From: Paraburkholderia tagetis
Lineage (GTDB): Bacteria > Pseudomonadota > Gammaproteobacteria > Burkholderiales > Burkholderiaceae
Length of the DNA stretch: 64,000 bases
Assembly: GCF_022213065.1 (NCBI RefSeq)
Contig: NZ_JAKLJA010000004.1
Coordinates: forward strand, 248,001 to 312,000
Direction: 5' to 3'
The notes beneath the pieces are model-generated. The model saw nothing but the letters and a program-made list of their open reading frames with translations. It did no database searches and had not been told where the DNA came from. Both the position numbers and the translations under genes were made by a program. Numbering within the stretch: the stretch's first letter is position 1; the number at the start of each line of letters is the position of its first letter. Below are positions 37,961 through 46,174 of this stretch, piece after piece.

Positions 37961-38052
37961 CCCCTACTTTTCTTTGCGGCTGCAAAGAAAAGTAGGGGCC
38001 GCCCCGCACAGGGGCAATGCTGGCAGACCGACACGAACACAAGGAACCGCGA
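37961..38052 (-). repeat. Hairpin-bearing repeat, copy 2 (inverted)
   Basis: Reverse complement of copy 1 with scattered changes. Its hairpin is longer: CCCCTACTTTTCTTTGC (37961-37977) with GCAAAGAAAAGTAGGGG (37982-37998), 17 bp around GGCT. It continues with GCCCCGCACAGGGGC and GCAGACCGACACGA, the complements of the copy 1 blocks. Confidence 0.75.
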
Positions 38053-38359
38053 CCCCCATAAAAACAAAATCACAAACGACCGTGCGGAGCCACAAGTCGG
38101 ATCACGAAATCGAGATCGTTCGACATGCCCTTCCTGACCAGAAAAACCAGAAAAATCTTCCAGCGGACGCTGGACTTGTGTACCGCCGTGGCGGCCACAC
38201 TGGATGCTGTTGACATGAACGGCTCCTGAACAGTCGCGCAACGTTGGGCAGAGTATAGAATTAGAGATAAATAATTACAAATACGATAAGCTATTGATTT
38301 ATAAAAGAGTGATAAGAAATTCAGGGTATATCCCAGGATCATGCTAAGCTTTCGCTACG

Positions 38360-39121
38360 ATGAACCAATCGAATGCCACACCACTGTTGTTGCGCACCCG
38401 CGGCATGGCCGCGGAGATTGCCGCGCGCCTGCGCGTCATGATTGACGAGGGCGAGATGCCCCCGGGCGCGCGCATCGACGAGAAGGAAATGTGCGCGGCG
38501 TTCGACGTGTCGAAGACGCCCTTGCGCGAGGCGCTCAAGGTGCTGGTGTCGGAAGGCCGCGTGACGCACCGGCAATACAACGGCTACCGTGTCGCGGCGA
38601 TCGACCTCGACGACCTCGCCAGCACCTTCGAGATGCTGCACGGGCTCGAAACCATGGCGGGAGAGCTTGTGCAGCAGCGCGTGAGCGGCACGCAACTGGC
38701 CGCCATCGGGGCCAAGCACCGGCGCATGGCGGAGTGCCACAACGCGGGCAAGCGGCTCGAGTATTTCCGGCTCAACCAGCAGATCCACCAGATGATCGTG
38801 GATGCGGCCGCGAATCCGGTCCTGTCGACTATCTATGCGACGCTGATGTCGAAAGTGCATCGCGCGCGCGGCGCCGCCAACACCGACATGCTGCGCTGGT
38901 CCGAGTCCATGGAAGAGCACGAGGCGATTCTCGCCGCGCTCGATGACCCCACGCACGCGGATTTGCCGCAGATCCTGCGCGCGCACTCCGAGAATACGGC
39001 GCGCGAAGTGCTGGCCGTGCTCAATCGCACGCGCACCGATACGGCGCCGGCGCGGGATGCGGGCATGATGCCGGAGGTCTCCGGCGAGCCCGAGGAAGTG
39101 GCGGGCTCCAATCAGCGCTGA
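38360..39121 (+). CDS. GntR-family regulator, FadR/FCD subfamily
   Basis: 253 residues. Winged helix in residues 15-80 (GARIDEKEMCAAFDVSKTPLREALKVL), followed by an all-helical FCD ligand domain. NQQIHQMIVDAAANP with Asn and His, and EEHEAILAALD, carry the usual metal-binding residues of FCD proteins that sense carboxylates. The regulated genes are not obvious; neither neighbour is a typical operon partner. The 90 bp before it are unusually AT-rich. Confidence 0.9.
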   Translation: MNQSNATPLLLRTRGMAAEIAARLRVMIDEGEMPPGARIDEKEMCAAFDVSKTPLREALKVLVSEGRVTHRQYNGYRVAAIDLDDLASTFEMLHGLETMAGELVQQRVSGTQLAAIGAKHRRMAECHNAGKRLEYFRLNQQIHQMIVDAAANPVLSTIYATLMSKVHRARGAANTDMLRWSESMEEHEAILAALDDPTHADLPQILRAHSENTAREVLAVLNRTRTDTAPARDAGMMPEVSGEPEEVAGSNQR

Positions 39122-39325
39122 TCAGGTTTGACGCTCGCGTAACGCGGCGCTTTCGCAGGTCTGCCGGTCAGCCAGTACCGGAATCCTCGCTTTCTTCATA
39201 TCGCTTCTTCGTCTGAATTTCGTCGGCATGGCAATGCTGCTGCGTCACTGGCGCACCGGTTCGGCACGCGGCATGCGCAACATGCGTGGACACTCTGCGA
39301 GCGCCGTTACAACAAGGAGCCAATC

Positions 39326-39619
39326 ATGAACGCCATTCCACGCTATGAGGTCAACGTTTGTGGAGGCGACTTCCAGCACGTGCGCGAACGTTTTCGCGAG
39401 TGGAAGAACGAGCCGCTTATCTATCGGAAGGATCAAAGAATGTTCGAGGGAAGGTACGAGGTCCGGCCCCTCTCGGCACGGCGCTACGGCGATACCGAAG
39501 AAGCGCGCAAGGCGCTCCAGACGGCGTGCGACCCTCAGGACGATTACGCACTGGCCGCCGAGGTGGACGACGGCGAGCGCGACATCTGGATCGTGATGGC
39601 GGCTTATCCGGCGGATTAG
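39326..39619 (+). CDS. Hypothetical protein
   Basis: 97 residues, acidic, soluble. A good ribosome site (AAGGAG) lies nine bases before the ATG. It opens MNAIPRYEVNVCGGDF and ends DIWIVMAAYPAD. No known domain recognised. Preceded by about 200 bp with no gene, so it has its own promoter. Confidence 0.65.
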   Translation: MNAIPRYEVNVCGGDFQHVRERFREWKNEPLIYRKDQRMFEGRYEVRPLSARRYGDTEEARKALQTACDPQDDYALAAEVDDGERDIWIVMAAYPAD

Positions 39620-39672
39620 GGGCTGGCAGGCGTGTACGTTGCCGCAACGGCTGCGTGCAACGGCAGGCGTCT

Positions 39673-39939
39673 TCAGCTACGCCCGGAATGCTTCATGCGC
39701 TTGATGACGAGCAGACACATCGCCGGCACATGGACGACGCCCATGCCGCATGCGATCACGGCCCACGGCGGCGCTGCCGGGCCGGTCAGCATGGCGCTCA
39801 CCACGCCGAACCCAAGACCCACGAGCAGCAGCGACGCATGCGCGACGAGCCGCTTGCGCCCTGGAAGCGTGAAGCGCGGAATGCTCGCGTGGACAAACAC
39901 GACGATCAATAGCGCGAGTGTGGCAACCAGTGGGGCCAT
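39673..39939 (-). CDS. Small membrane protein
   Basis: 88 residues with three predicted helices (MAPLVATLALLIVVFVHASI, then LLLVGLGFGVVSAML, then AVIACGMGVVHVPAMCLLV) and a basic tail IKRMKHSGRS. The start at 39939 was chosen because the protein then begins at the first helix; the frame is open upstream but encodes low-complexity KHRKHRK. Function unknown. Convergent with the 97-residue gene. Confidence 0.6.
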   Translation of the reverse strand: MAPLVATLALLIVVFVHASIPRFTLPGRKRLVAHASLLLVGLGFGVVSAMLTGPAAPPWAVIACGMGVVHVPAMCLLVIKRMKHSGRS

Positions 39940-40229
39940 GAGTTTCCTGTGTTTTCTGTGTTTGCGATGACGAGGCGTGTACGAGCCCGCGCTTTGCTCA
40001 TGCTTCGTTCGTGATTGTGCACGGATCGGCGGCGCGCCGGAATGTCCTGTGCCGCAACGCGCGTGCCTCATGTGTCGTGTATCTCTTATCGACTCGCACG
40101 CGGTTTTTTCCCTTGCACCGCATGGCCTACGGTGTGGAGCGAGACGGAATCGCGCCGCAAATCGGCGCCGCAAATCGCCTACACTACAAAACCGGCGGCA
40201 ACGGGCCTTTCCCGTGCCGCCGCGTCCCC

Positions 40230-40499
40230 ATGGCCCACATCTTCTTCGCAGCCTCGATTCAACGGCATGTCGCAACGCCCGAGCGCGAGATCGACGCGCG
40301 CACGCTGGGCGAGGCGTTCGAGGCCGTTTTCAGCGCGCAGCCGCGGTTGCGCGGCTACATCCTCGACGATCAAGGCGCGCTGCGGCGGCATCTGTCCGTG
40401 TTCGTGGACGGTCAGCCAGTGCGCGACCGGCAGCATCTTTCCGATACGTTGAGCGAGGCAAGCCGCGTCTACGTGGTTCAGGCGCTGTCGGGCGGGTAA
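40230..40499 (+). CDS. MoaD/ThiS-like ubiquitin-fold protein
   Basis: 89 residues ending in Gly-Gly (VYVVQALSGG), which is the activated C-terminus of sulfur carriers of the beta-grasp ubiquitin-like fold. RGYILDDQGALRRHLSVFVDGQ matches the MoaD/ThiS core. The start at 40230 (MAHIFF) fits the fold; the frame is open upstream. It lies 66 bp before a BNR-repeat protein, a pairing I recall from other bacteria, and not next to moaE or thiazole genes, so it is not the standard molybdopterin subunit. Confidence 0.78.
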   Translation: MAHIFFAASIQRHVATPEREIDARTLGEAFEAVFSAQPRLRGYILDDQGALRRHLSVFVDGQPVRDRQHLSDTLSEASRVYVVQALSGG

Positions 40500-40565
40500 A
40501 GGGCAAGTAAAGGGCAGGTAAAGGACGGGTAGGCGGCTAACTCTGGTCGACAGGAGACACTCCAC

Positions 40566-41774
40566 ATGAGCGATCGATTGCTTGTCGCAACGCGCAAAGG
40601 ACTGTTCGTGCTGCATGACGACGGCCAGGGCGGCTGGACGCATGGCGCGCCGCATTTCGCGGGCGAGCCGGTAAGCATGGTGCTGCCCGATCCGCGAGAC
40701 GGGACGCTTTACGCCGCGCTCAATCTCGGCCACTTCGGCGTGAAACTGCACCGGCAGCGCGCGGGCATGACGGATTGGGAAGAGTGCGCGGTTCCTGTCT
40801 ACCCGCCGCAACCGCCCGACGAGAGGCGCGCCGCCAACGGCGCGAGCGCAAGCGCGGATAAAGTCGCGGACCTGGACGCCAGCAATCCCAACAACGCGAG
40901 CGACGCCGCACTCAGCCCGACAACACCACCATCGCCCCCAACGCCACCATCGCCCCCCTGGACGCTCCAGCAAATCTGGTCGCTCGAAGCCGGCGGCCCG
41001 GACGAGCCGGGCGTCCTCTGGGCCGGCACGATTCCCGGCGGCCTGTTCCGCTCCGGCGACGGCGGCGACACCTGGGTTCTCAACCGCGCGCTATGGGACC
41101 GACCGGAGCGCCCCGAATGGTTCGGCGGCGGCTATGACGCGCCGGGCATCCATTCCGTGATGATCGACCCGCGCGACAGCCGGCACGTGACGATCGGCAT
41201 ATCGTGCGGCGGCGTCTGGCAAAGCTTTGATGCCGGCGCGACCTGGCTGCTGAGCTCCGAGGGCATGGAGGCCGACTACATGCCGCCCGAACGGCGCGGC
41301 GAGGCCAATGTGCAGGACCCGCACCGCGTCGTGCAATGCGCCGCGAACCCCGACGTGCTGTGGACGCAGCATCACTGCGCGATCTTCCGCTCGACCGATG
41401 GCGCGGCGCACTGGCGGCGCATCGAGGCGCAGCCCTCGAGCTTCGGCTTCGCGGTGGCCGTGCATCCGCGCGAGCCCGACACCGCATGGTTCGTGCCGGC
41501 CGTGAAAGACGCGTGCCGGATTCCGGTGGACGGCAAGTTCGTGGTGACGCGCACGCGCGACGGCGGCCGCACGTTCGAGCGCTTCTCGAACGGCTTGCCG
41601 CCAGCGCCGGCCTATGACCTCGTGTATCGGCACGGGCTTGTCGTGGACGATTCGGGCACGCGTCTCGCGATGGGCTCGACTACCGGCGCGCTATGGACCT
41701 CCAGCGACGGCGGCGAAAACTGGCGGCTGATTTCCGCGCATTTGCCGCCGATCTATTGCGTGCGGTTTGCTTGA
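40566..41774 (+). CDS. BNR/Asp-box beta-propeller protein (sialidase-like fold)
   Basis: 402 residues. Asp-box repeats recur through the chain: FRSGDGGDTW, QSFDAGATW, FRSTDGAAHW, TRDGGRTF and TSSDGGENW, the hallmark of six- or seven-bladed propellers of the sialidase/sortilin/YCF48 type. There is no signal peptide and no catalytic Tyr-Glu pair visible, so glycosidase activity is doubtful. A Pro/Ser-rich insert (SPTTPPSPPTPPSPP) near residue 117 interrupts an early blade. GGAGAC lies before the ATG. Probably co-transcribed with the MoaD-like gene. Confidence 0.82.
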   Translation: MSDRLLVATRKGLFVLHDDGQGGWTHGAPHFAGEPVSMVLPDPRDGTLYAALNLGHFGVKLHRQRAGMTDWEECAVPVYPPQPPDERRAANGASASADKVADLDASNPNNASDAALSPTTPPSPPTPPSPPWTLQQIWSLEAGGPDEPGVLWAGTIPGGLFRSGDGGDTWVLNRALWDRPERPEWFGGGYDAPGIHSVMIDPRDSRHVTIGISCGGVWQSFDAGATWLLSSEGMEADYMPPERRGEANVQDPHRVVQCAANPDVLWTQHHCAIFRSTDGAAHWRRIEAQPSSFGFAVAVHPREPDTAWFVPAVKDACRIPVDGKFVVTRTRDGGRTFERFSNGLPPAPAYDLVYRHGLVVDDSGTRLAMGSTTGALWTSSDGGENWRLISAHLPPIYCVRFA

Positions 41775-41904
41775 GGATTACTGATCAAATCAAAATCCCT
41801 GCGCGCTGCCCGTGGTGTGTGCAACGAGCAGCACGACGCACGCCAAAGAAGCGCCACAATGTTGATCTGATCGTGTTCGATTCCAGCACGCCCCAAACGA
41901 AAAT

Positions 41905-41928
41905 GCCCCGGCACGTGCGTGCCGGGGC
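41905..41928 (-). terminator. Minus-strand intrinsic terminator
   Basis: GCCCCGGCAC (41905-41914) and GTGCCGGGGC (41919-41928) form a perfect 10-bp GC-rich stem with a 4-nt loop. On the minus strand it is followed by ATTTTCGTTT, so it fits a transcript that runs leftward toward the BNR gene. Confidence 0.65.
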
Positions 41929-41951
41929 GAAGTGCTTGCCACGCTACAGGC

Positions 41952-42049
41952 AAAAAGAGCTGCAAGCTCTGCGGGTTTAGGTGATGATCCGGGCACTCGC
42001 GCAGTGATCCCCGCGCATCCCGGGAGAACGTCCCCGGATTCGATGCGCG
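41952..42049 (-). ncRNA. Candidate minus-strand structured RNA
   Basis: On the minus strand, a nested stem (GCGCATC at 42013-42019 with GATGCGC at 42042-42048, inner CCGGG/CCCGG) is followed by AGAGCT-TGC-AGCTCT and a run of five T, a short intrinsic terminator, and then by the second terminator at 41905-41928. The stretch has no good protein gene. A small RNA is the simplest reading; its 5' end is not determined. Confidence 0.35.
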
Positions 42050-42210
42050 CTGGTCGTCATGATCCGCTATGGCGATCCTGCCGTACAGAAGCAGTTGCCG
42101 CAAAATCGACCGCAGCAGAACACTTTTCAACGCCGGCGGGACAGACGAAAATTGAGCGCTCCGCGGCGCACGCAGGCAGTGCGGGCCGCGACCTCATCTG
42201 AAGAGAACGC

Positions 42211-43632
42211 ATGACACGCTACGAACAGCTGGCGCAGAGCATGGCTGTGGAGATTCGCTCGGGGAACCTCGCACCCGGCGCGCGGATGCCCTCGCTGCGG
42301 CAGATCATCGCCCAGCACGGCGTGAGTCAGTCCACCGTCTCGCGCGCTTACTATCTGCTCGAACAATGGGGCCTCGTGCTGGCCGAGGAACGCTCGGGCT
42401 ACTATGTCGCGCCGCCCGCGAACGCTCCTGAAGCGGCGGCGCGCGCGAGCGCTGGGGAGTCGGCCACGGTCGATATCAGCGAGCTCGTGTTCTCGGTGCT
42501 CGACGCCGCCAAGCAGCCCGGCATCGTGCCGCTCGGCTCGGCCTTTCCGTCGCCCTTGTTGTTTCCGCTCTCGCGCCTCGCGAAATCGCTCGGCCAGGCC
42601 GCGCGCAACGTGAGTCCGTGGAGCACGGTTGTCGATCTGCCGCCAGGCAATGAAAACCTGCGGCGGCAGATTGCGCTGCGCTACCTGCGCGTGGGCATCT
42701 CGCAGCCCGCCGACGACATCGTCGTCACCAATGGCGCGCTCGAAGCGCTCAATCTGTGCCTGATGGCGGTCACGCAGCCCGGCGATATCGTCGCCGTGGA
42801 GTCGCCGGGCTTTTATGTCGCCCTTCAGGCGATCGAGCGCCTCGGCTTGCGCGCCGTGGAGATTCCCGTCGACCCGACGGCCGGTCTCGACCTCGACGCG
42901 CTCGCGCAGGCGCTGGAGAAGCACCCGATTCGCGCGTGCTGGTTCATGACGAACTTCCAGAATCCCACGGGCGTGACGTTATCGGCGGAAAAGAAGCAGG
43001 CGCTCGTCGAGCTGCTGGCGCGGCACGAGGTTCCGCTGATCGAAGACGATGTGTATGGCGAACTGCATTACGCGCCGAACTATCCGCCGCCGGCCATGGC
43101 GTTCGACAGGCGCGGGCTCGTCATGCACTGCGGGTCGTTTTCGAAGACGCTCGCGCCCGGCTACCGGGTCGGCTGGGCGAGCGCGGGGCGCTTTGCGGAG
43201 CGCGTGCAGCGGCTCAAGCTCATGACCACGCTTTCGGCGAGCATTCCCGTGCAGGCCGGCATTGCCGATTATCTGGAGCACGGCGGCTATGAGCGCCATC
43301 TGAAGAAGATCCGGCTCGCGCTGCAAGCGCAGCGCGATGCGATGGCCGGGGCGATTCGCCGCTGGCTGCCGGAGGGCACGCAGCAGACGCAACCCGAGGG
43401 CGGCTATTTTCTCTGGCTGAGGTTCCGCGAGCCCATCGACGCGATGGCGTTGCATCGGCTGGCCATCGAGCGCGGCATCAGCGTGGCGCCAGGGCCGCTA
43501 TTTTCCGTATCGCACGGGTTCGAGAACTGTATCCGGCTGAACTATGGGCACCCATGGTCGCCTCGCATCGAGGAGGCGATTCGCACGCTGGGCGCGTTGC
43601 TCGTGCGTCCCGAGGTGCGCGCGCACGATTGA
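42211..43632 (+). CDS. MocR-type regulator (GntR HTH fused to aminotransferase domain)
   Basis: 473 residues. GntR winged helix in 1-75 (PSLRQIIAQHGVSQSTVSRAYYLL) and a class I aminotransferase-like domain after residue 95. Lys312 in GSFSKTLAPGYRVGW is the PLP-binding lysine, and NFQNPTG plus EDDVYGELHY hold other cofactor contacts. MocR proteins use PLP as effector and control genes of amino-acid, vitamin B6 or taurine metabolism. The convergent neighbour is a branched-chain aminotransferase, another PLP enzyme; no divergent target is visible. Confidence 0.9.
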   Translation: MTRYEQLAQSMAVEIRSGNLAPGARMPSLRQIIAQHGVSQSTVSRAYYLLEQWGLVLAEERSGYYVAPPANAPEAAARASAGESATVDISELVFSVLDAAKQPGIVPLGSAFPSPLLFPLSRLAKSLGQAARNVSPWSTVVDLPPGNENLRRQIALRYLRVGISQPADDIVVTNGALEALNLCLMAVTQPGDIVAVESPGFYVALQAIERLGLRAVEIPVDPTAGLDLDALAQALEKHPIRACWFMTNFQNPTGVTLSAEKKQALVELLARHEVPLIEDDVYGELHYAPNYPPPAMAFDRRGLVMHCGSFSKTLAPGYRVGWASAGRFAERVQRLKLMTTLSASIPVQAGIADYLEHGGYERHLKKIRLALQAQRDAMAGAIRRWLPEGTQQTQPEGGYFLWLRFREPIDAMALHRLAIERGISVAPGPLFSVSHGFENCIRLNYGHPWSPRIEEAIRTLGALLVRPEVRAHD

Positions 43633-43676
43633 GCGCGCCCCCGGGAGTGGCTTGACGTCGTTACGCCTTGATGTCG

Positions 43677-44774
43677 TTAAGCCTTGACGTTCCAGACCCA
43701 GCCGGCCGGATCGGCCACCTTGCCGCGCTGGATGCCGGTGAGCAGCGTGCGCAGGCGGCGCGTGACTTCGCCTTCGCCGCCGTCGCCGATCGAGAATTCG
43801 CCGCCCGCGTGGCGCACGCTGCCAATCGCCGTGACGACCGCCGCCGTGCCGCACGCGAACGTTTCCTTGACGCGGCCCGACGCGGCGTCTTCGCGCCAGG
43901 CGTCGAACGAGTAGGGCGCCTCGTTGACGGTCAGGCCTTCCTTGCGTGCGAGTTCGATGATCGACGCGCGCGTGATGCCCGGCAGGATCGTGCCGGAAAG
44001 CGGCGGCGTGACCAGCGAGCCGTCGTCGAGCACGAAGAACACGTTCATGCCGCCGAGCTCCTCGATCCAGCGGTGCTGTGCCGCGTCGAGGAAGACGACC
44101 TGGTCGCAGCCGTGCGCCGAAGCCTCGGTCTGCGCGATCAGGCTGGCCGCGTAGTTGCCGCCGCACTTGGCTGCGCCCGTGCCGCCCGGCGCCGCGCGCG
44201 TGTACTGGTCCGACACCCACACCGTGACCGCCGACTTGCCCGACTTGAAATAGGGGCCGACCGGGCAGGCGATCACGCAGAAGATGTATTCGCTGGCCGC
44301 CCGCACGCCGAGGAAGCTCTCGTTGGCGAACATGAAGGGGCGCAGGTAGAGGCTGCCGTCACCGCCCGGCACCCAGGCGCGGTCGATGTCGACGAGCGCT
44401 TCGACCGCGCGCAGGAACAGCTCTTCGGGCAAGTCGGCCATCGACATGCGCGCGGCCGAGGCGCGGAAGCGCTTGGCGTTTTCCTGCGGGCGGAACAGCG
44501 AGATCTGGCCGTTTTCGCCGCGATAGGCCTTCATGCCCTCGAAAATCTCCTGCGCGTAGTGCAGGACGGCACAGGCCGGGTCGATCTGGAACGGGCGGCG
44601 CGCTTCCACCTTGGCGTCATGCCAGCCGGTGCCTTCCGTCCAGCGGATCGTGACCATGTGATCCGTGAAAACGCGTCCAAACACCGGATTGGTCAGCCGG
44701 GCGGCGATTTCCTCGACCGGCGTGGGGTTCGGGTGCCGTTCCACGGCGATTTCAAGGGGACGGAGGGTGTTCAT
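43677..44774 (-). CDS. ilvE: Branched-chain amino-acid aminotransferase
   Basis: 365 residues, fold-type IV PLP enzyme of the longer BCAT2-like group. Lys203 in AAKCGGNYAAS is the PLP lysine; LHYAQEIFEGMKAYRG and GSLYLRPFMFANES are the N-terminal blocks and ELGGMNVFFV the substrate region. It swaps the amino group between Leu, Ile or Val and 2-oxoglutarate. A second ilvE is usual in this family of bacteria, so this may be a catabolic or accessory copy. 106 bp separate it from the upstream MHS-type gene on the same strand. Confidence 0.93.
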   Translation of the reverse strand: MNTLRPLEIAVERHPNPTPVEEIAARLTNPVFGRVFTDHMVTIRWTEGTGWHDAKVEARRPFQIDPACAVLHYAQEIFEGMKAYRGENGQISLFRPQENAKRFRASAARMSMADLPEELFLRAVEALVDIDRAWVPGGDGSLYLRPFMFANESFLGVRAASEYIFCVIACPVGPYFKSGKSAVTVWVSDQYTRAAPGGTGAAKCGGNYAASLIAQTEASAHGCDQVVFLDAAQHRWIEELGGMNVFFVLDDGSLVTPPLSGTILPGITRASIIELARKEGLTVNEAPYSFDAWREDAASGRVKETFACGTAAVVTAIGSVRHAGGEFSIGDGGEGEVTRRLRTLLTGIQRGKVADPAGWVWNVKA

Positions 44775-44880
44775 TTGCGTCGTCTCTCGCGGTTATTGAT
44801 CGAAAAAGCCCAGGCCGATGTTCTACCAGATATCGCGAGGTTCGGCGAATATTCGTCTGGAATTGGCTCCTTGAGGTCCT

Positions 44881-46161
44881 TCAGGCCGTCGCTCGCTGCG
44901 AGACCGTGGACGGGACTTTCACGCGGCTGACATAAGCGAGTGCGGACAGACTGATCATGGCGGTCGCGATCAGCCAGAAGCTCGGCGCGCTCTTGTTGCC
45001 GGTCGCGCTCAGCATCCACGTGACGATGGCCGGCGTGAAGCCGCCGAACACGGTCACGCCGATGTTGTAGCCGATCGACATGCCGGTCGCGCGCGTCGCG
45101 GCCGGGAAGATCTCGGCCATCAGCGCGGGCAGGGCGCCGAAATAGATCGACTTCAGGAGCGCCAGCCATGCGATCAGAACGAAGAGCGGGAGCGCGCTCG
45201 AATGGCTCGTTGCCCAGGCAAAGCCGGGATACGCGCTGACGAGAAACAGCAGCGCCACGCAGGTCATCTGCGTGCGCCGGCCGATGCGGTCGGACAGATG
45301 CCCCGCGAACGGCGTGACGACCGTGAGAATCACGCCGCCCGCCATCGTCGCCGCGAAGCCCGTCGCCGCAGGCAGATGGAGCTGGCGGATCGCGAAGGTC
45401 GGAATGTACTGGAGCAGATAGTTGACCGCCGTCGAGACGGTCAGCAGGCCGATGGCCGTGAGCACGAGCCGCTTTTGCTGGCCCAGCACCTCGCGCACGG
45501 GCGTTTCGGTGCGCTCGGCGCGCTTGAAGTCCTCGGCGTCCTCGATGAAGCGGCGCAGATAGAGACCCACCGGACCGATCAGCAATCCGAAGAAAAACGG
45601 CAGGCGCCAGCCCCACGCCGCGAGATCGGCGGGCGCCAGCAGGCGCGCGAGGCCGTAGCCGAACGAGGCTGCGAGCAGCGTTGCCAGGCCTTGGGTCGCG
45701 AACTGCCAGCTCGCGAGAAAGCCGCGCCGATGCGGGGCATGCTCGATCAACATGGCGGTCGATGCGCCGAACTCGCCGCCCGCCGAAAAGCCCTGAATGA
45801 GCCGCGCGGCGAACACCGCGAGCGGCGCAGCCACGCCGATGGCGGCGTAATCGGGAATCAGCGCGATGATCGCCGTGCCCACCATCATGAGGCCGACCGA
45901 CACCATCAGCGCCGCCTTGCGCCCGCGCCGGTCGGCATAGGCGCCCAGAATCGCGCCGCCGAGCGGGCGCACGAGATACGACGCGCCGAAGGTGCCGAAC
46001 GTGAGCAGCATCGAAACGGTGTCGTTATCGGACGGAAAGAAGTGCTTGCCGATATACACCGCGAAGAACCCGTAAATGGCGATGTCGAACCATTCGAGCG
46101 CGTTGCCGGCGGAGGTGGCGATGACGAGCCTGACAAGGCTCACGGGTTGCTTGGCGGACAT
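44881..46161 (-). CDS. MFS transporter, MHS (metabolite:H+ symporter) type
   Basis: 426 residues. SAGNALEWFDIAIYGFFAVYIG, GAYADRRGRKAAL and the helix 5 FSAGGEFGAS are MHS signatures, shared with alpha-ketoglutarate permease KgtP and proline/betaine carriers. Its start is 13 bp after the stop of the M20 peptidase gene, so the two form an operon, probably for uptake and hydrolysis of one amide or peptide-like compound. Regulated by the divergent LysR is the likely case. Confidence 0.9.
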   Translation of the reverse strand: MSAKQPVSLVRLVIATSAGNALEWFDIAIYGFFAVYIGKHFFPSDNDTVSMLLTFGTFGASYLVRPLGGAILGAYADRRGRKAALMVSVGLMMVGTAIIALIPDYAAIGVAAPLAVFAARLIQGFSAGGEFGASTAMLIEHAPHRRGFLASWQFATQGLATLLAASFGYGLARLLAPADLAAWGWRLPFFFGLLIGPVGLYLRRFIEDAEDFKRAERTETPVREVLGQQKRLVLTAIGLLTVSTAVNYLLQYIPTFAIRQLHLPAATGFAATMAGGVILTVVTPFAGHLSDRIGRRTQMTCVALLFLVSAYPGFAWATSHSSALPLFVLIAWLALLKSIYFGALPALMAEIFPAATRATGMSIGYNIGVTVFGGFTPAIVTWMLSATGNKSAPSFWLIATAMISLSALAYVSRVKVPSTVSQRATA

Positions 46162-46174
46162 GGCGGCGGGCCTT

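Larger units (their letters stand above)
37559..38359. other. 800-bp non-coding stretch with inverted repeat and AT-rich end
   Basis: Between the broken hydrolase and the GntR gene. It contains the two inverted copies of a hairpin-bearing repeat listed separately (37609-37699 and 37961-38052), about 260 bp of unmatched sequence between them, and an AT-rich block at about 38245-38340 just before the GntR gene. No convincing protein gene was found. Confidence 0.65.
41775..42210. other. Intergenic stretch with several strong hairpins, no protein gene
   Basis: 436 bp between the BNR gene and the MocR gene. It holds the minus-strand terminator-like hairpins and the nested stem listed separately; open frames here have no support from codon pattern or ribosome sites. 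The right end carries the MocR promoter. Confidence 0.55.

Noticed and set aside
37750..38241. Minus-strand open frame of 163 codons across the inverted-repeat stretch.
   Set aside because: It runs through the hairpin repeats, has no ribosome site and no domain pattern.
41753..42130. Minus-strand open frame of 125 codons in the MocR upstream region.
   Set aside because: No ribosome site, no recognisable domain, and it passes straight through strong hairpins; a structured RNA fits better.
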